Positions 18,454-26,020 of a DNA stretch of 64,000 bases are shown here, piece after piece. The stretch is from Oceanisphaera pacifica. Lineage in GTDB: Bacteria; Pseudomonadota; Gammaproteobacteria; Enterobacterales; Aeromonadaceae. The notes under the pieces are model-generated. The model made no database searches, was not told where the DNA came from, and saw only the letters and a list, made by a program, of their open reading frames with translations. Numbering within the stretch: position 1 is the first letter of the stretch; every line of letters starts with the position of its first letter. Made by a program: the position numbers and the translations under genes. The stretch is taken from contig NZ_JAGDFX010000003.1 of assembly GCF_017498065.1 (NCBI RefSeq), forward strand, positions 124,001 to 188,000, in the 5' to 3' direction.

Positions 18454-19399
18454 AAACGGCCTTCCTTCTGGCTGGGTAAATTAAGGTCGACATCACTTCA
18501 ACAATGGCGCTGGCGACTATGGTAAAAGTAGCAATGGCCAAAGTCCCCCCTTTTATGGCGGCATAATCTTGCAGTGCAATACTGGTGACTAGCCAGCGAC
18601 CTAAGCCAGGCCAATCAAACACAATTTCGGTCATAATGGCAGAGGTCAGCACAGTACCAAACTGTAGGCCTAATGTAGGAATGGCCAGCGGCAGCGCATT
18701 GCGCAGGCCATGGCGCAACATTACATGTCGGTCGCTTAGCCCCTTAGTGAGTACCGCACGAATATAATTATGTTTGAGCACCTCAAGCAAGGCACTGCGA
18801 ATTTGGCGGATCACCTCTGTGGTGGGCACTATGGCCAGTACTAATGCGGGCAGCACTAAGTGGCGCAAGGCATCTAAAAAAGCAGACCAGCGATACGGGC
18901 CATCGGCCAGCAAGGTATCTATGGTCATAATGCCGGTCACTTGCTTCACGTCATACAATAAACTTAATTGTCCCGAGACCGGCAACCAACCTAAATTCAG
19001 CGAAAAAAACATCACCAATAATAGGCCTAACCAAAATACGGGCACCGAATAGCCGATAAGCGTACCGGTGAGGATGAAGGTATCTTGCCAGCGCCCCACC
19101 CGTAAGGCTGCCAGTGTGCCAGCAGGAATGCCCACCAGTAACGAGAGAATAAAAGCGGCAATACACAATTCTAACGTAGCAGGGAAATACTGACCTAAGG
19201 CCCCCAAAATGGGTAAGCCAGACACACTGGATACGCCAAAGTCACCGGACAATAGTTGACGAATAAAGGTGATATAGCCGTTAAAAAAATCAGGTGGCTG
19301 CGCGTTCATAAGCTGAAACTCCAGCACATAAGCAATTAACGACAGCATAAGCAATGTGCTTATCAGCAACATGGTGCGACGTAATAAATACAACAGCAT
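18437..19399 (-). CDS. sapB: peptide ABC transporter permease SapB
   Basis: A 320-aa DppB-type permease with six helices: the first at 10-28, then the core ATLELCIAAFILSLLVGIPAGTLAAL. The EAA-like loop is NYIRAVLTKGLSDRHVMLRHGLRNALPLAIPTLGLQ, and FDWPGLGRWLVTSIALQDYAAIKGGTL lies in the C-terminal part. It forms the channel with SapC. The start lies 2 bases after the sapA stop. Confidence 0.92.
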   Translation of the reverse strand: MLLYLLRRTMLLISTLLMLSLIAYVLEFQLMNAQPPDFFNGYITFIRQLLSGDFGVSSVSGLPILGALGQYFPATLELCIAAFILSLLVGIPAGTLAALRVGRWQDTFILTGTLIGYSVPVFWLGLLLVMFFSLNLGWLPVSGQLSLLYDVKQVTGIMTIDTLLADGPYRWSAFLDALRHLVLPALVLAIVPTTEVIRQIRSALLEVLKHNYIRAVLTKGLSDRHVMLRHGLRNALPLAIPTLGLQFGTVLTSAIMTEIVFDWPGLGRWLVTSIALQDYAAIKGGTLAIATFTIVASAIVEVMSTLIYPARRKAVYAKQG

Positions 19400-19401
19400 G
19401 A

Positions 19402-21060
19402 TTATTCCTTGTAAGCCTTATCAAACGCCACGCCACCGTAAGGCAATAACGCGAGTCCTGTTATATTGCGCCGATAAGATAATAATCGTTGGCTGTGTAT
19501 TAAGGGGATGACGGCCACATCTTGATAAGCCAACATTTGTGCTAGTTGATAATGGGAGCGGCGCTTTGCCTGTACGGGCTCTGTTAAGGCCAAATCTAAT
19601 TGCTGCTCAAATACAGGGTGACACCATCGACTGGCATTAGTGGTGTTGGCAATACCATGGCAGCTTAGCAGGTTACGCAAGGTATTGTCTGGGCTTGGGG
19701 TGTCGGCAGACCAGCCTGTGAGCACCGCATCTTGACTGCCATCTTGTAACTGTTGGCTTAATAGTTGCTCGTCCATGGGCTTTAATATCACCTTGATTCC
19801 AAGTGTTGCAAAGCGCTGTTGAATGAGCTGGCCAGTTTTTAATCCATCGGGGTTATAGCTGCGCGCGCCAGCAGGCAATAATAAGGTCATGTTAATAAAG
19901 GGTTTATTGTTCTTTTTGACTCCTGTCCGCTTGCTGTCAGCGCTGTTATCAACACCGGCTTGTTTCAGCAGCCAACGCGCACGCGCCATATTGGTATCGG
20001 GCATTGTTTGAGTCTCACTGTGCGCCCAAGAGCGTGCGGGGAGTAGGGTGGTGGCTTTTCGACCTTCATTAAAATACACCGCCTGCAATATATCTTGGCG
20101 CGACAGGGCTAAGCTAAGAGCTTTGCGCACCCGAATGTCATTAAACGGCGCCTTTTGGGTATTCAGTGCAAGTAAAGATACATTTATTCCCCCTGCCTCA
20201 CTGACTGCAAGAGAGGGGTCTTGTTTAATCATACTCACCTGACTGGCCGACGGGTTTGCCATGGCGTCACATTCCCCCGACAACAACTTAGCTAAGCGCT
20301 TAGACGACTGAGGAGTAATATCAAACACCAATTGTTGTAATGCTGGGGGGCCATCCCAATAATTGTTATGACGCTGATAACGAATAAACTCATCGGGGCG
20401 ATAGTGTTGCAGCATAAAGGGGCCCGTTCCCACCGGCTGTTTATCTATTTGTGCGGGTGTGCCATTTTCTTGCAGCTGTTTGCCATATTCGGCTGATAAA
20501 ATACTGGCATAATCTGTAGCTAGATAACTTAAGAAATCTGCATCGGGGCGAGTGAGTACAAATTCGACTTGATGTGGGCCGAGCACGCGTATTTCTCGCA
20601 CCAGCTCTGTCCAGTTAATACCACTAAAAAACGGATAGCGACCGCCGCCTATAGCATGGTAGGGGTGTTGTTTATTAATAATGCGATTAAAAGTAAAGGC
20701 CACATCGTCGGCAGTCAACATACGGCTGGGGCTAAACCAGGCTGTCTCATGAAAAGGCACGGCTTTTCGTAAGGTAAAACGATAGCGTAGCCCTTGGCTA
20801 TCTTGTTGCCACTGAGAGGCCAGTGCCGGTATTAGCTGCTGATTATTAGGATCTCGCCTTAACAGGCGGTTATATAACTGATGTGCGGTGGCGTCTAAGG
20901 TTTCACTCGACATCACCAACTGAGGGTTAAAACTAAGTGGGGCGTTACTAATGCAATACAATAAGCTTTTTTGTGCCAGTTGTTGGCGATGACTGTCGTT
21001 ATCGCCGCCACACCCTGCCAGTAACAGACTGCTAAACAGCCCTAAAAGCCACACTCGCAT
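19402..21060 (-). CDS. sapA: peptide-binding protein SapA, predicted lipoprotein
   Basis: A 552-aa family-5 solute-binding protein that feeds the SapBCDF transporter. The order of blocks matches E. coli SapA: FNPQLVMSSETLDATAHQLYNRLL, TADDVAFTFNRIINKQHPYHAIGGGRYPFF, QPVGTGPFMLQHYRPDEFIRYQRHNNYW and LSGECDAMANPSASQVSMI. Odd point: the N-terminus is MRVWLLGLFSSLLLAGCGG, a good lipobox (LLAGC), so the protein is probably anchored, whereas E. coli SapA has a plain signal peptide. It is the first gene of the sap operon; upstream (21061-21288) is A/T-rich spacer without a recognisable site. Confidence 0.9.
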   Translation of the reverse strand: MRVWLLGLFSSLLLAGCGGDNDSHRQQLAQKSLLYCISNAPLSFNPQLVMSSETLDATAHQLYNRLLRRDPNNQQLIPALASQWQQDSQGLRYRFTLRKAVPFHETAWFSPSRMLTADDVAFTFNRIINKQHPYHAIGGGRYPFFSGINWTELVREIRVLGPHQVEFVLTRPDADFLSYLATDYASILSAEYGKQLQENGTPAQIDKQPVGTGPFMLQHYRPDEFIRYQRHNNYWDGPPALQQLVFDITPQSSKRLAKLLSGECDAMANPSASQVSMIKQDPSLAVSEAGGINVSLLALNTQKAPFNDIRVRKALSLALSRQDILQAVYFNEGRKATTLLPARSWAHSETQTMPDTNMARARWLLKQAGVDNSADSKRTGVKKNNKPFINMTLLLPAGARSYNPDGLKTGQLIQQRFATLGIKVILKPMDEQLLSQQLQDGSQDAVLTGWSADTPSPDNTLRNLLSCHGIANTTNASRWCHPVFEQQLDLALTEPVQAKRRSHYQLAQMLAYQDVAVIPLIHSQRLLSYRRNITGLALLPYGGVAFDKAYKE

Positions 21061-21288
21061 TATTTAATCCTAGAATTGTACCTGCCCTAAGGCAAAAAAA
21101 ATGAGCCATAACGTATTAAGGCTACAATACAAACCGTTATGTAATTGGTCTGTATGTTTTGATAAGGGCGCTAATGTAATCACATTAACGGCCTGTCTAT
21201 CAAGCACAACTCACCTAACATCTTCTTTTAGTACTCGCTTCTTTAACGCGCCTATGGTGGCATTTCAGTATGCAAACATAAGCCACCT

Positions 21289-21762
21289 TTAGTTTAACTG
21301 ATAAGATGGTACCGAGGCTTTTGGTAATGCTGACTCAAGATGCGCGCGACTCACGGGTAGCGATTTTTTTAGTGCGCAGGCTTGATTAGCGATAAGGTCG
21401 CCGTACTTCCAACACACCACTACCGCAATGCTGGCACACTGTGTTGCCTGTAACACCAGCTGGCGAGACGCTTGCTGAGCATCAATAACGCGAGCGGGAT
21501 TGATGCCGGCATTTAACAGTGCGGTTCGCGATAATCGCTCGGGAGCATTGGCGATCAGGATCCAGCCATTATTCTGTTGGCTGATATTCGCTAAGTTGGC
21601 GAATAAGCGCGCTTGGGGTACGCCTCCCCAATGGCTAATACTACTGGTACCAGGGTGAGCAGAGGTATACATAAAAGGGGCTTCTAGCAATAGCGGCTGC
21701 CAGTGTATGGATGAACAAAGGGTCTGATCTGTAAGTTGCAGAGTATGCAAAAAAGTAGCCAT
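21289..21762 (-). CDS. sulA: SOS-induced cell division inhibitor, SulA-like
   Basis: A 157-aa protein. The block from about residue 70 (LANISQQNNGWILIANAPERLSRTALLNAGINPARV, then SIAVVVCWKYGD) aligns by eye with the FtsZ-binding core of E. coli SulA ([38 protein letters not shown]). The role would be reversible FtsZ inhibition after DNA damage. The frame is open to 21855, but a consensus LexA box lies at 21787-21802. The first ATG below it, 21762, with AGGAG 11 bases upstream, is therefore taken as the start. Confidence 0.8.
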   Translation of the reverse strand: MATFLHTLQLTDQTLCSSIHWQPLLLEAPFMYTSAHPGTSSISHWGGVPQARLFANLANISQQNNGWILIANAPERLSRTALLNAGINPARVIDAQQASRQLVLQATQCASIAVVVCWKYGDLIANQACALKKSLPVSRAHLESALPKASVPSYQLN

Positions 21763-21786
21763 CGATAATCCAACTCCTGTGTGTTG

Positions 21787-21802
21787 CTGTATGAGCATAC
21801 AG
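21787..21802 (-). promoter_or_regulatory. LexA (SOS) box of sulA
   Basis: CTGTATGAGCATACAG is a fully symmetric CTGT-N8-ACAG LexA site. On the minus strand a TTGATC -35-like hexamer lies 17 bases upstream of TACTGT, so the box overlaps the -10 region. This arrangement would block transcription until LexA is cleaved. It also decides the start codon of the gene below. Confidence 0.88.
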
Positions 21803-21987
21803 TAGTTGTCTTGCTGGCAGAGATCAAGTAAAACACTGTATAAATTAACAGTCATTACGCGGCATCTTGTACTTAGGCGTCACCTTAACGGTTCAGAAGG
21901 TTTTTGGTTAAATAGCGTATTGAAGGCGCTTTATTGTTAAGTTAGCGTTAACATCAAAAAACATGACTGATTGAGCAGGAGGCGAAT

Positions 21988-22185
21988 ATGGATAAGTTGC
22001 TGCTAGAAGATATGGATCGCCACATGGTGCTGAGTATTTTAAACGAAAAGCTGCGTTTAGAATGCGATAACTTAACCACACTGGTATCACGTTACGAACT
22101 CGACACACATTGGCTAACCCAGAGTATGGAGCACATTGGGTATCGTTACGACGCAACCAGTAATCAATTTAAACCTTGTGCTTAA
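21988..22185 (+). CDS. DUF4250 domain-containing protein
   Basis: A 65-aa soluble protein: MDKLLLEDMDRHMVLSILNEKLRLEC, then LVSRYELD and IGYRYDATSNQF. These are the landmarks of DUF4250, a tiny helical family of unknown function found in Vibrionaceae, Aeromonadaceae and others. A strong AGGAGG ribosome binding site lies 6 bases before the ATG. It is divergent from sulA and probably separate from tpm (43-base gap). Confidence 0.85.
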   Translation: MDKLLLEDMDRHMVLSILNEKLRLECDNLTTLVSRYELDTHWLTQSMEHIGYRYDATSNQFKPCA

Positions 22186-22228
22186 GCGTAAGGTTATTAT
22201 GTGTAAATAGAGCAGTGATAGAAAAATT

Positions 22229-22897
22229 ATGGAAGCAGATTTTTGGCACCAACGTTGGCAAAGCGCGCGTATTGGCTTTCACCGTGAACAGGTTAATAGC
22301 CAACTAAAAGCGCACTGGCCAACGCTGAGCTTACCTACCAATAGTCAGGTATTAGTGCCATTGTGTGGCAAGACTAATGACATGCATTGGCTGGCAGAGC
22401 AGGGCCATCAGGTAGTGGGGGTTGAACTCTCACCCCTTGCAGTACAGGATTTTTTTGCTGACAGCAAGCTGACTCCAAAGCAAGCAGTGCTTGGCCCTTA
22501 TCAAGGTTGGCTCACGCCGCACATTAACCTATATCAAGGGGACTTTTTTAAGGCAGACCAGCTTAATATCACCTTTAATGCCGCCTACGACAGAGCCGCC
22601 CTTATTGCGCTGCCAGCCTCTATGCGACACCAATATGTTGCGCAGTTAGCCAGGCTACTTAAGCCTGGGGCCGTGGTGTTATTGATTAGTGTGCATTATG
22701 CCCCCGACCAACAACAGGGGCCGCCGTTTTCGGTGTCGGAGCAAGCGGTAACCGCCTTGTTTGAGCCTTACTTCACCCTGATAGAAGTGCGCCCCACAGT
22801 ATCGGAGCAGACAATCCACCCCAGAGTCGCCAGCGGCGAACTCGATTTTTTTGATGAGATCTGCTTTGTACTGGTGAGAAAAGAGCATGACGAGTGA
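22229..22897 (+). CDS. tpm: thiopurine S-methyltransferase
   Basis: A 222-aa SAM-dependent methyltransferase. It begins ADFWHQRWQSARIGFHRE, the bacterial TPMT start. The SAM-binding region is VLVPLCGKTNDMHWLAEQGHQVVGVELSPLAVQDFF (about 41-76), with YDRAALIALP near 125. In bacteria the family is linked to tellurite/selenite methylation and detoxification. Length is normal. Confidence 0.93.
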   Translation: MEADFWHQRWQSARIGFHREQVNSQLKAHWPTLSLPTNSQVLVPLCGKTNDMHWLAEQGHQVVGVELSPLAVQDFFADSKLTPKQAVLGPYQGWLTPHINLYQGDFFKADQLNITFNAAYDRAALIALPASMRHQYVAQLARLLKPGAVVLLISVHYAPDQQQGPPFSVSEQAVTALFEPYFTLIEVRPTVSEQTIHPRVASGELDFFDEICFVLVRKEHDE

Positions 22898-23240
22898 CTT
22901 TTAATAAACAGCTACACGCTTTACGCTGACCGCTGTACGGAAAAGCAAACCGGTTTTATCTTTAACGTACAGCGTTAGACGTACCGCTTTCTTTAACAGA
23001 CAGCTATACGCTTTACGCTGACCGCTGTACGAAAAAAAACGGTGAAGGGTGAGGTGTAAGGGGGGGGGCAAGAATACATCGACCATATTAATTTTAAGTA
23101 CGCCGCTACGCGCCATCGGCCAGCTGAAGCGGCCTCTGCATAGATGTTTAGGTGTTGTTTTTTAAACTGACAGCTCTCACTTCGGTCATTGCGAGGAGCG
23201 AAGCGACGCGGCAATCCATGTCTTAGCCCGCCGGCTTTAC
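22898..23240. repeat. block of dispersed repeats, including a GTCATTGCGAGG-type element
   Basis: The 593-base gap between tpm and yjiH starts with repeats. Two tandem copies of a CACGCTTTACGCTGACCGCT-like unit (near 22915 and 23005) are separated by the AACCGGTTTTATCTTTAACG unit also seen at 15670-15694. A G9 run lies at 23061-23069. At 23184-23220 is a GTCATTGCGAGGAGCGAAGC element ending GCAATCC, a widespread bacterial interspersed repeat. No gene is seen in it. The rest of the gap (23241-23490) is A/T-rich leader of yjiH without a site I can name. Confidence 0.7.
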
Positions 23241-23490
23241 CACTTTTACGTCAGGCTCTTTAGTAGACAAAGTATCTTGGCTTGGTAGGGTAAATAGCGT
23301 TAAATGTTAACTCCCCCTTTAGATTAAATATATTCCACTGTAAAATAACTATTCAGTCAGCCTATTGTTTATTAGTGATTTATTCACTTCGTAATGGGCT
23401 TTATGCAAATGTTGTTCTTGGTTTGCATAACTCAGCATTTTTTCACTTTATTTATTCAAGCTATGCCAAGCAGAGCTTGGTGGAGTACTC

Positions 23491-24858
23491 ATGGAAAAAA
23501 CACAGGCGAAGCAGGCTAACGCCAGCAAACGCAACCTACTTATGTTTGTGCTGCCTTCATTGTTGGGCATCTTTTTGTTTATGACCCCGGTGAGCTATCA
23601 GGGCGATCTCACTATTATGATTGCCGTGTTGGCCAAAAGCTTACAGGGGATACTTGCAGATAAGCTACCTATTATTGTGACCCTGATTATTTGTCTATCG
23701 GCGGTGTTGTCTTTATGGGTAACCTTGCTTAAGCCCATGGCAATACTTAAACACGCCTTTTTAAACACGCTGTTTAACGTGAGCCCTGTTTGGCTTATCA
23801 GCCGATTGTTAGGGGCGGTGTTTGTATTGCTGGTGTATGCCCAAGTGGGGCCAGAAATTTTATACAGTGGCGACACTGGCGGCCTAGTGCTCAATGACTT
23901 ATTACCGGTACTGTTTGCAGTGTTTATTTTTGCCGGTTTACTGCTGCCACTGTTACTGGATTTTGGGCTATTAGAATTTATAGGCACCTTACTGACCGGT
24001 ATTATGCGCCCCATTTTTCGTTTGCCTGGCCGTTCAGCAGTAGACTGTATGGCGTCTTGGCTAGGGGATGGCAGTGTCGGCATTTTACTAACCAGCAAGC
24101 AATACGAAGGGCAGCATTATACTCAGCGCGAAGCCGCAGTGATTGGTACCACTTTTTCGGCCGTCTCCATTACCTTTAGTTTAGTGGTGCTGGCGCAAGT
24201 TAAACTCGAACACTTATTTTTACCCTTTTACTTTGCGGTATGCGTAGCCGGTATTGTGGCCGCCATTATCGTGCCGCGCTTGCCACCGCTGTGCTGGAAA
24301 AAAGACACTTTTATTAATGGCGAATCAAGAAATGCCCAAGATGAAGCCACCCCAGCGGGTTACTCACGCCTAAGCCATGGCTATCATTTAGCGTTAGCAC
24401 GAGCCAATAAGGTTGAAAGTTTAGGCCAAGTGGTACGTACTGGCGTTTATAATGCGCTAGACATGCTGCTGGGTGTATTACCTGTGGTAATGGCTTTTGG
24501 TACCTTGGCATTAGTGATTGCCGAAACCACTCCTGTGTTTAGCTGGTTAGGGGTGCCGTTTGTGCCTTTATTAGAGTGGTTACACATACCCGAAGCGGCG
24601 GCGGCCTCACAAACCATAGTGGTGGGTTTTGCTGATATGTTTATTCCGGCCATCTTGGCCTCGTCCATTGAAAGTGACATGACCCGCTTTGTGATTGCGG
24701 CGTTATCGGTCACGCAACTTATTTATATGTCTGAAGTGGGTGCCTTGTTACTGGGCAGCAAGATCCCCGTTAATGTAGTAGAGCTGTTTGTGATCTTTAT
24801 ACTGCGCACGTTAGTCACACTGCCAGTGATTGCCTTAGTTGCCCACTGGGTGTTTTAA
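23491..24858 (+). CDS. yjiH: YjiH family membrane protein (nucleoside-recognition/Gate domain)
   Basis: A 455-aa inner-membrane protein with about ten helices. It has the family start FVLPSLLGIFLFMTPVSYQG, the Gate-domain core RSAVDCMASWLGDGSVGILLTSKQYE and GFADMFIPAILAS near the C-terminus. Transport or spore-maturation-like roles have been suggested for Gate proteins, but no substrate is established. A GGAG site precedes the ATG. E. coli pairs YjiH with YjiG; here no YjiG partner is adjacent. Confidence 0.85.
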   Translation: MEKTQAKQANASKRNLLMFVLPSLLGIFLFMTPVSYQGDLTIMIAVLAKSLQGILADKLPIIVTLIICLSAVLSLWVTLLKPMAILKHAFLNTLFNVSPVWLISRLLGAVFVLLVYAQVGPEILYSGDTGGLVLNDLLPVLFAVFIFAGLLLPLLLDFGLLEFIGTLLTGIMRPIFRLPGRSAVDCMASWLGDGSVGILLTSKQYEGQHYTQREAAVIGTTFSAVSITFSLVVLAQVKLEHLFLPFYFAVCVAGIVAAIIVPRLPPLCWKKDTFINGESRNAQDEATPAGYSRLSHGYHLALARANKVESLGQVVRTGVYNALDMLLGVLPVVMAFGTLALVIAETTPVFSWLGVPFVPLLEWLHIPEAAAASQTIVVGFADMFIPAILASSIESDMTRFVIAALSVTQLIYMSEVGALLLGSKIPVNVVELFVIFILRTLVTLPVIALVAHWVF

Positions 24859-24860
24859 CT

Positions 24861-24969
24861 AAAAAGGGGTCGGAGTCATTTACGGGCATAATGCTGACAA
24901 ACAGGCGCTAGGGCGTGCTGTATCAGCAAAAAGGGTCGGAGTCATCGATAAATGACTCCGACCCTTTTT
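24861..24969. repeat. GGTCGGAGTCAT hairpin element, compound copy
   Basis: It begins with a left arm GGGGTCGGAGTCATT (24866-24880), continues with about 50 bases that match the inside of the element at 43119-43226 in reverse, and ends in a perfect 18-bp hairpin (24928-24945 with 24952-24969, loop CGATAA) flanked by A5 and T5. The A5/T5 flanks and position between the convergent ends of yjiH and the DUF2057 gene make it a likely bidirectional terminator. Confidence 0.85.
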
Positions 24970-24985
24970 CTGTGTGTTGGCTTGC

Positions 24986-25618
24986 TTACTGTTGTTGGAT
25001 CATCCAAATTTGGAAGGCTCGCTGGGTGTCTTTATCGGCGCTGTTCCACCAGTATTTCAGCATATCTAATGAATCTGCATCTACTGCGGCATCACCAAAC
25101 TTGGCTGTGGCTGCTGCTACAGCGGCGTCGGTGCGGCCATTAAAATCTTTATTTTCTACCTTTAGGTAATCTTGTATACCACTGGCTAAATTTAAGCCGG
25201 CAGGGCGATGAATGGTATAAACCTCAGCAGCAACAGCCTGACCGGTGCGCTTGTCTACTATGCTTATTTGGCTGGCTTGATCGCGTAAAAAAGCGCGAGC
25301 TTGCTGATAATTAATCGGCTTTTTATATTCAACGCTTAGATTGGCATCGGCAGGTGTGTCTAGGTTGATAATAACGGGATCACCTTCCATTACTCGAATA
25401 TGCTGTTTGGTTGAGTAGTCTTCTACATACTCCAATACAAACTGATGTTTGCCGCCTTTGACTTCTGTGGAGTGCACTGTGTTAAATGCGCTGTGTTTCG
25501 TTTTTTCACCATCAACCAGTAGTAGTTGATAAGGTTTGGCTGCTTCAAAAGTAGCCGCATTAGCGCCAAAAGATAAGCCTGCCAAGGCGAGGGCGGCAAG
25601 GGTTAAGCGTGTTTTCAT
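24986..25618 (-). CDS. DUF2057 family periplasmic protein (YccT/CsgI-like)
   Basis: A 210-aa protein with a clear signal peptide (KTRLTLAALALAGLSFGANA, cleavage near 21-22). The mature part starts ATFEAAKPYQLLLVDGEKTK and contains GKHQFVLEYVEDY, as in DUF2057 proteins. E. coli YccT (CsgI) of this family restrains curli formation. No curli genes are present here, so a general envelope role is as likely. It is a single gene with a non-coding spacer upstream. Confidence 0.85.
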   Translation of the reverse strand: MKTRLTLAALALAGLSFGANAATFEAAKPYQLLLVDGEKTKHSAFNTVHSTEVKGGKHQFVLEYVEDYSTKQHIRVMEGDPVIINLDTPADANLSVEYKKPINYQQARAFLRDQASQISIVDKRTGQAVAAEVYTIHRPAGLNLASGIQDYLKVENKDFNGRTDAAVAAATAKFGDAAVDADSLDMLKYWWNSADKDTQRAFQIWMIQQQ

Positions 25619-25800
25619 TAAGGTGGGCTCCTAAGCCGTAATTAAATCACTTTACCTTGTGTAATAGCAGGCCAAAGTGAATCATTCCATCATTGGATAT
25701 CATAAATTTAAACATAAAGATTGTGACAAGTTAATGAGTTAAGCGCAATAACTAACAAAGTTTAAGGCAGCGACAAGCTTAAAGGCAATCCTATAACTTG

Positions 25801-26020
25801 GGTCATTGCGAGCGCAGCGCGGCAATCCATTCCAAAGAAAACGCTACGCCTAACGCTGACCGCCTCACGTTAAAGAACTCGGCCAAAGCGGACGGGCTAA
25901 AATAATCCGGTAAGGAGTGAGGGGATAGATAAGGGCAAACTCTGTAGTCTTGCGCTTTAGCTGCAAGTCTTGCGGAGCAAGAAGGTTGTCCCCTTTACAC
26001 CTCACTCTTTACTGTTTTTC
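25801..26020. repeat. composite intergenic repeat reaching into the dinG 3' end
   Basis: The 376-base gap 25619-25994 holds A/T-rich DUF2057 leader, then a GGTCATTGCGAGCGCAGCGC element at 25801-25830. A longer segment from about 25881 (GGCCAAAGCGGACGG, GGTAAGGAGTGAGGGGAT, GTAGTCTTGCG, then TTTACACCTCACTC) reappears at 32806-32945 in the same orientation. Its GTAAGGAGTGAGGG and CCTCACTC-TTAC parts can pair into a long stem. The stop and the last codons of dinG lie inside the repeat. Confidence 0.7.
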
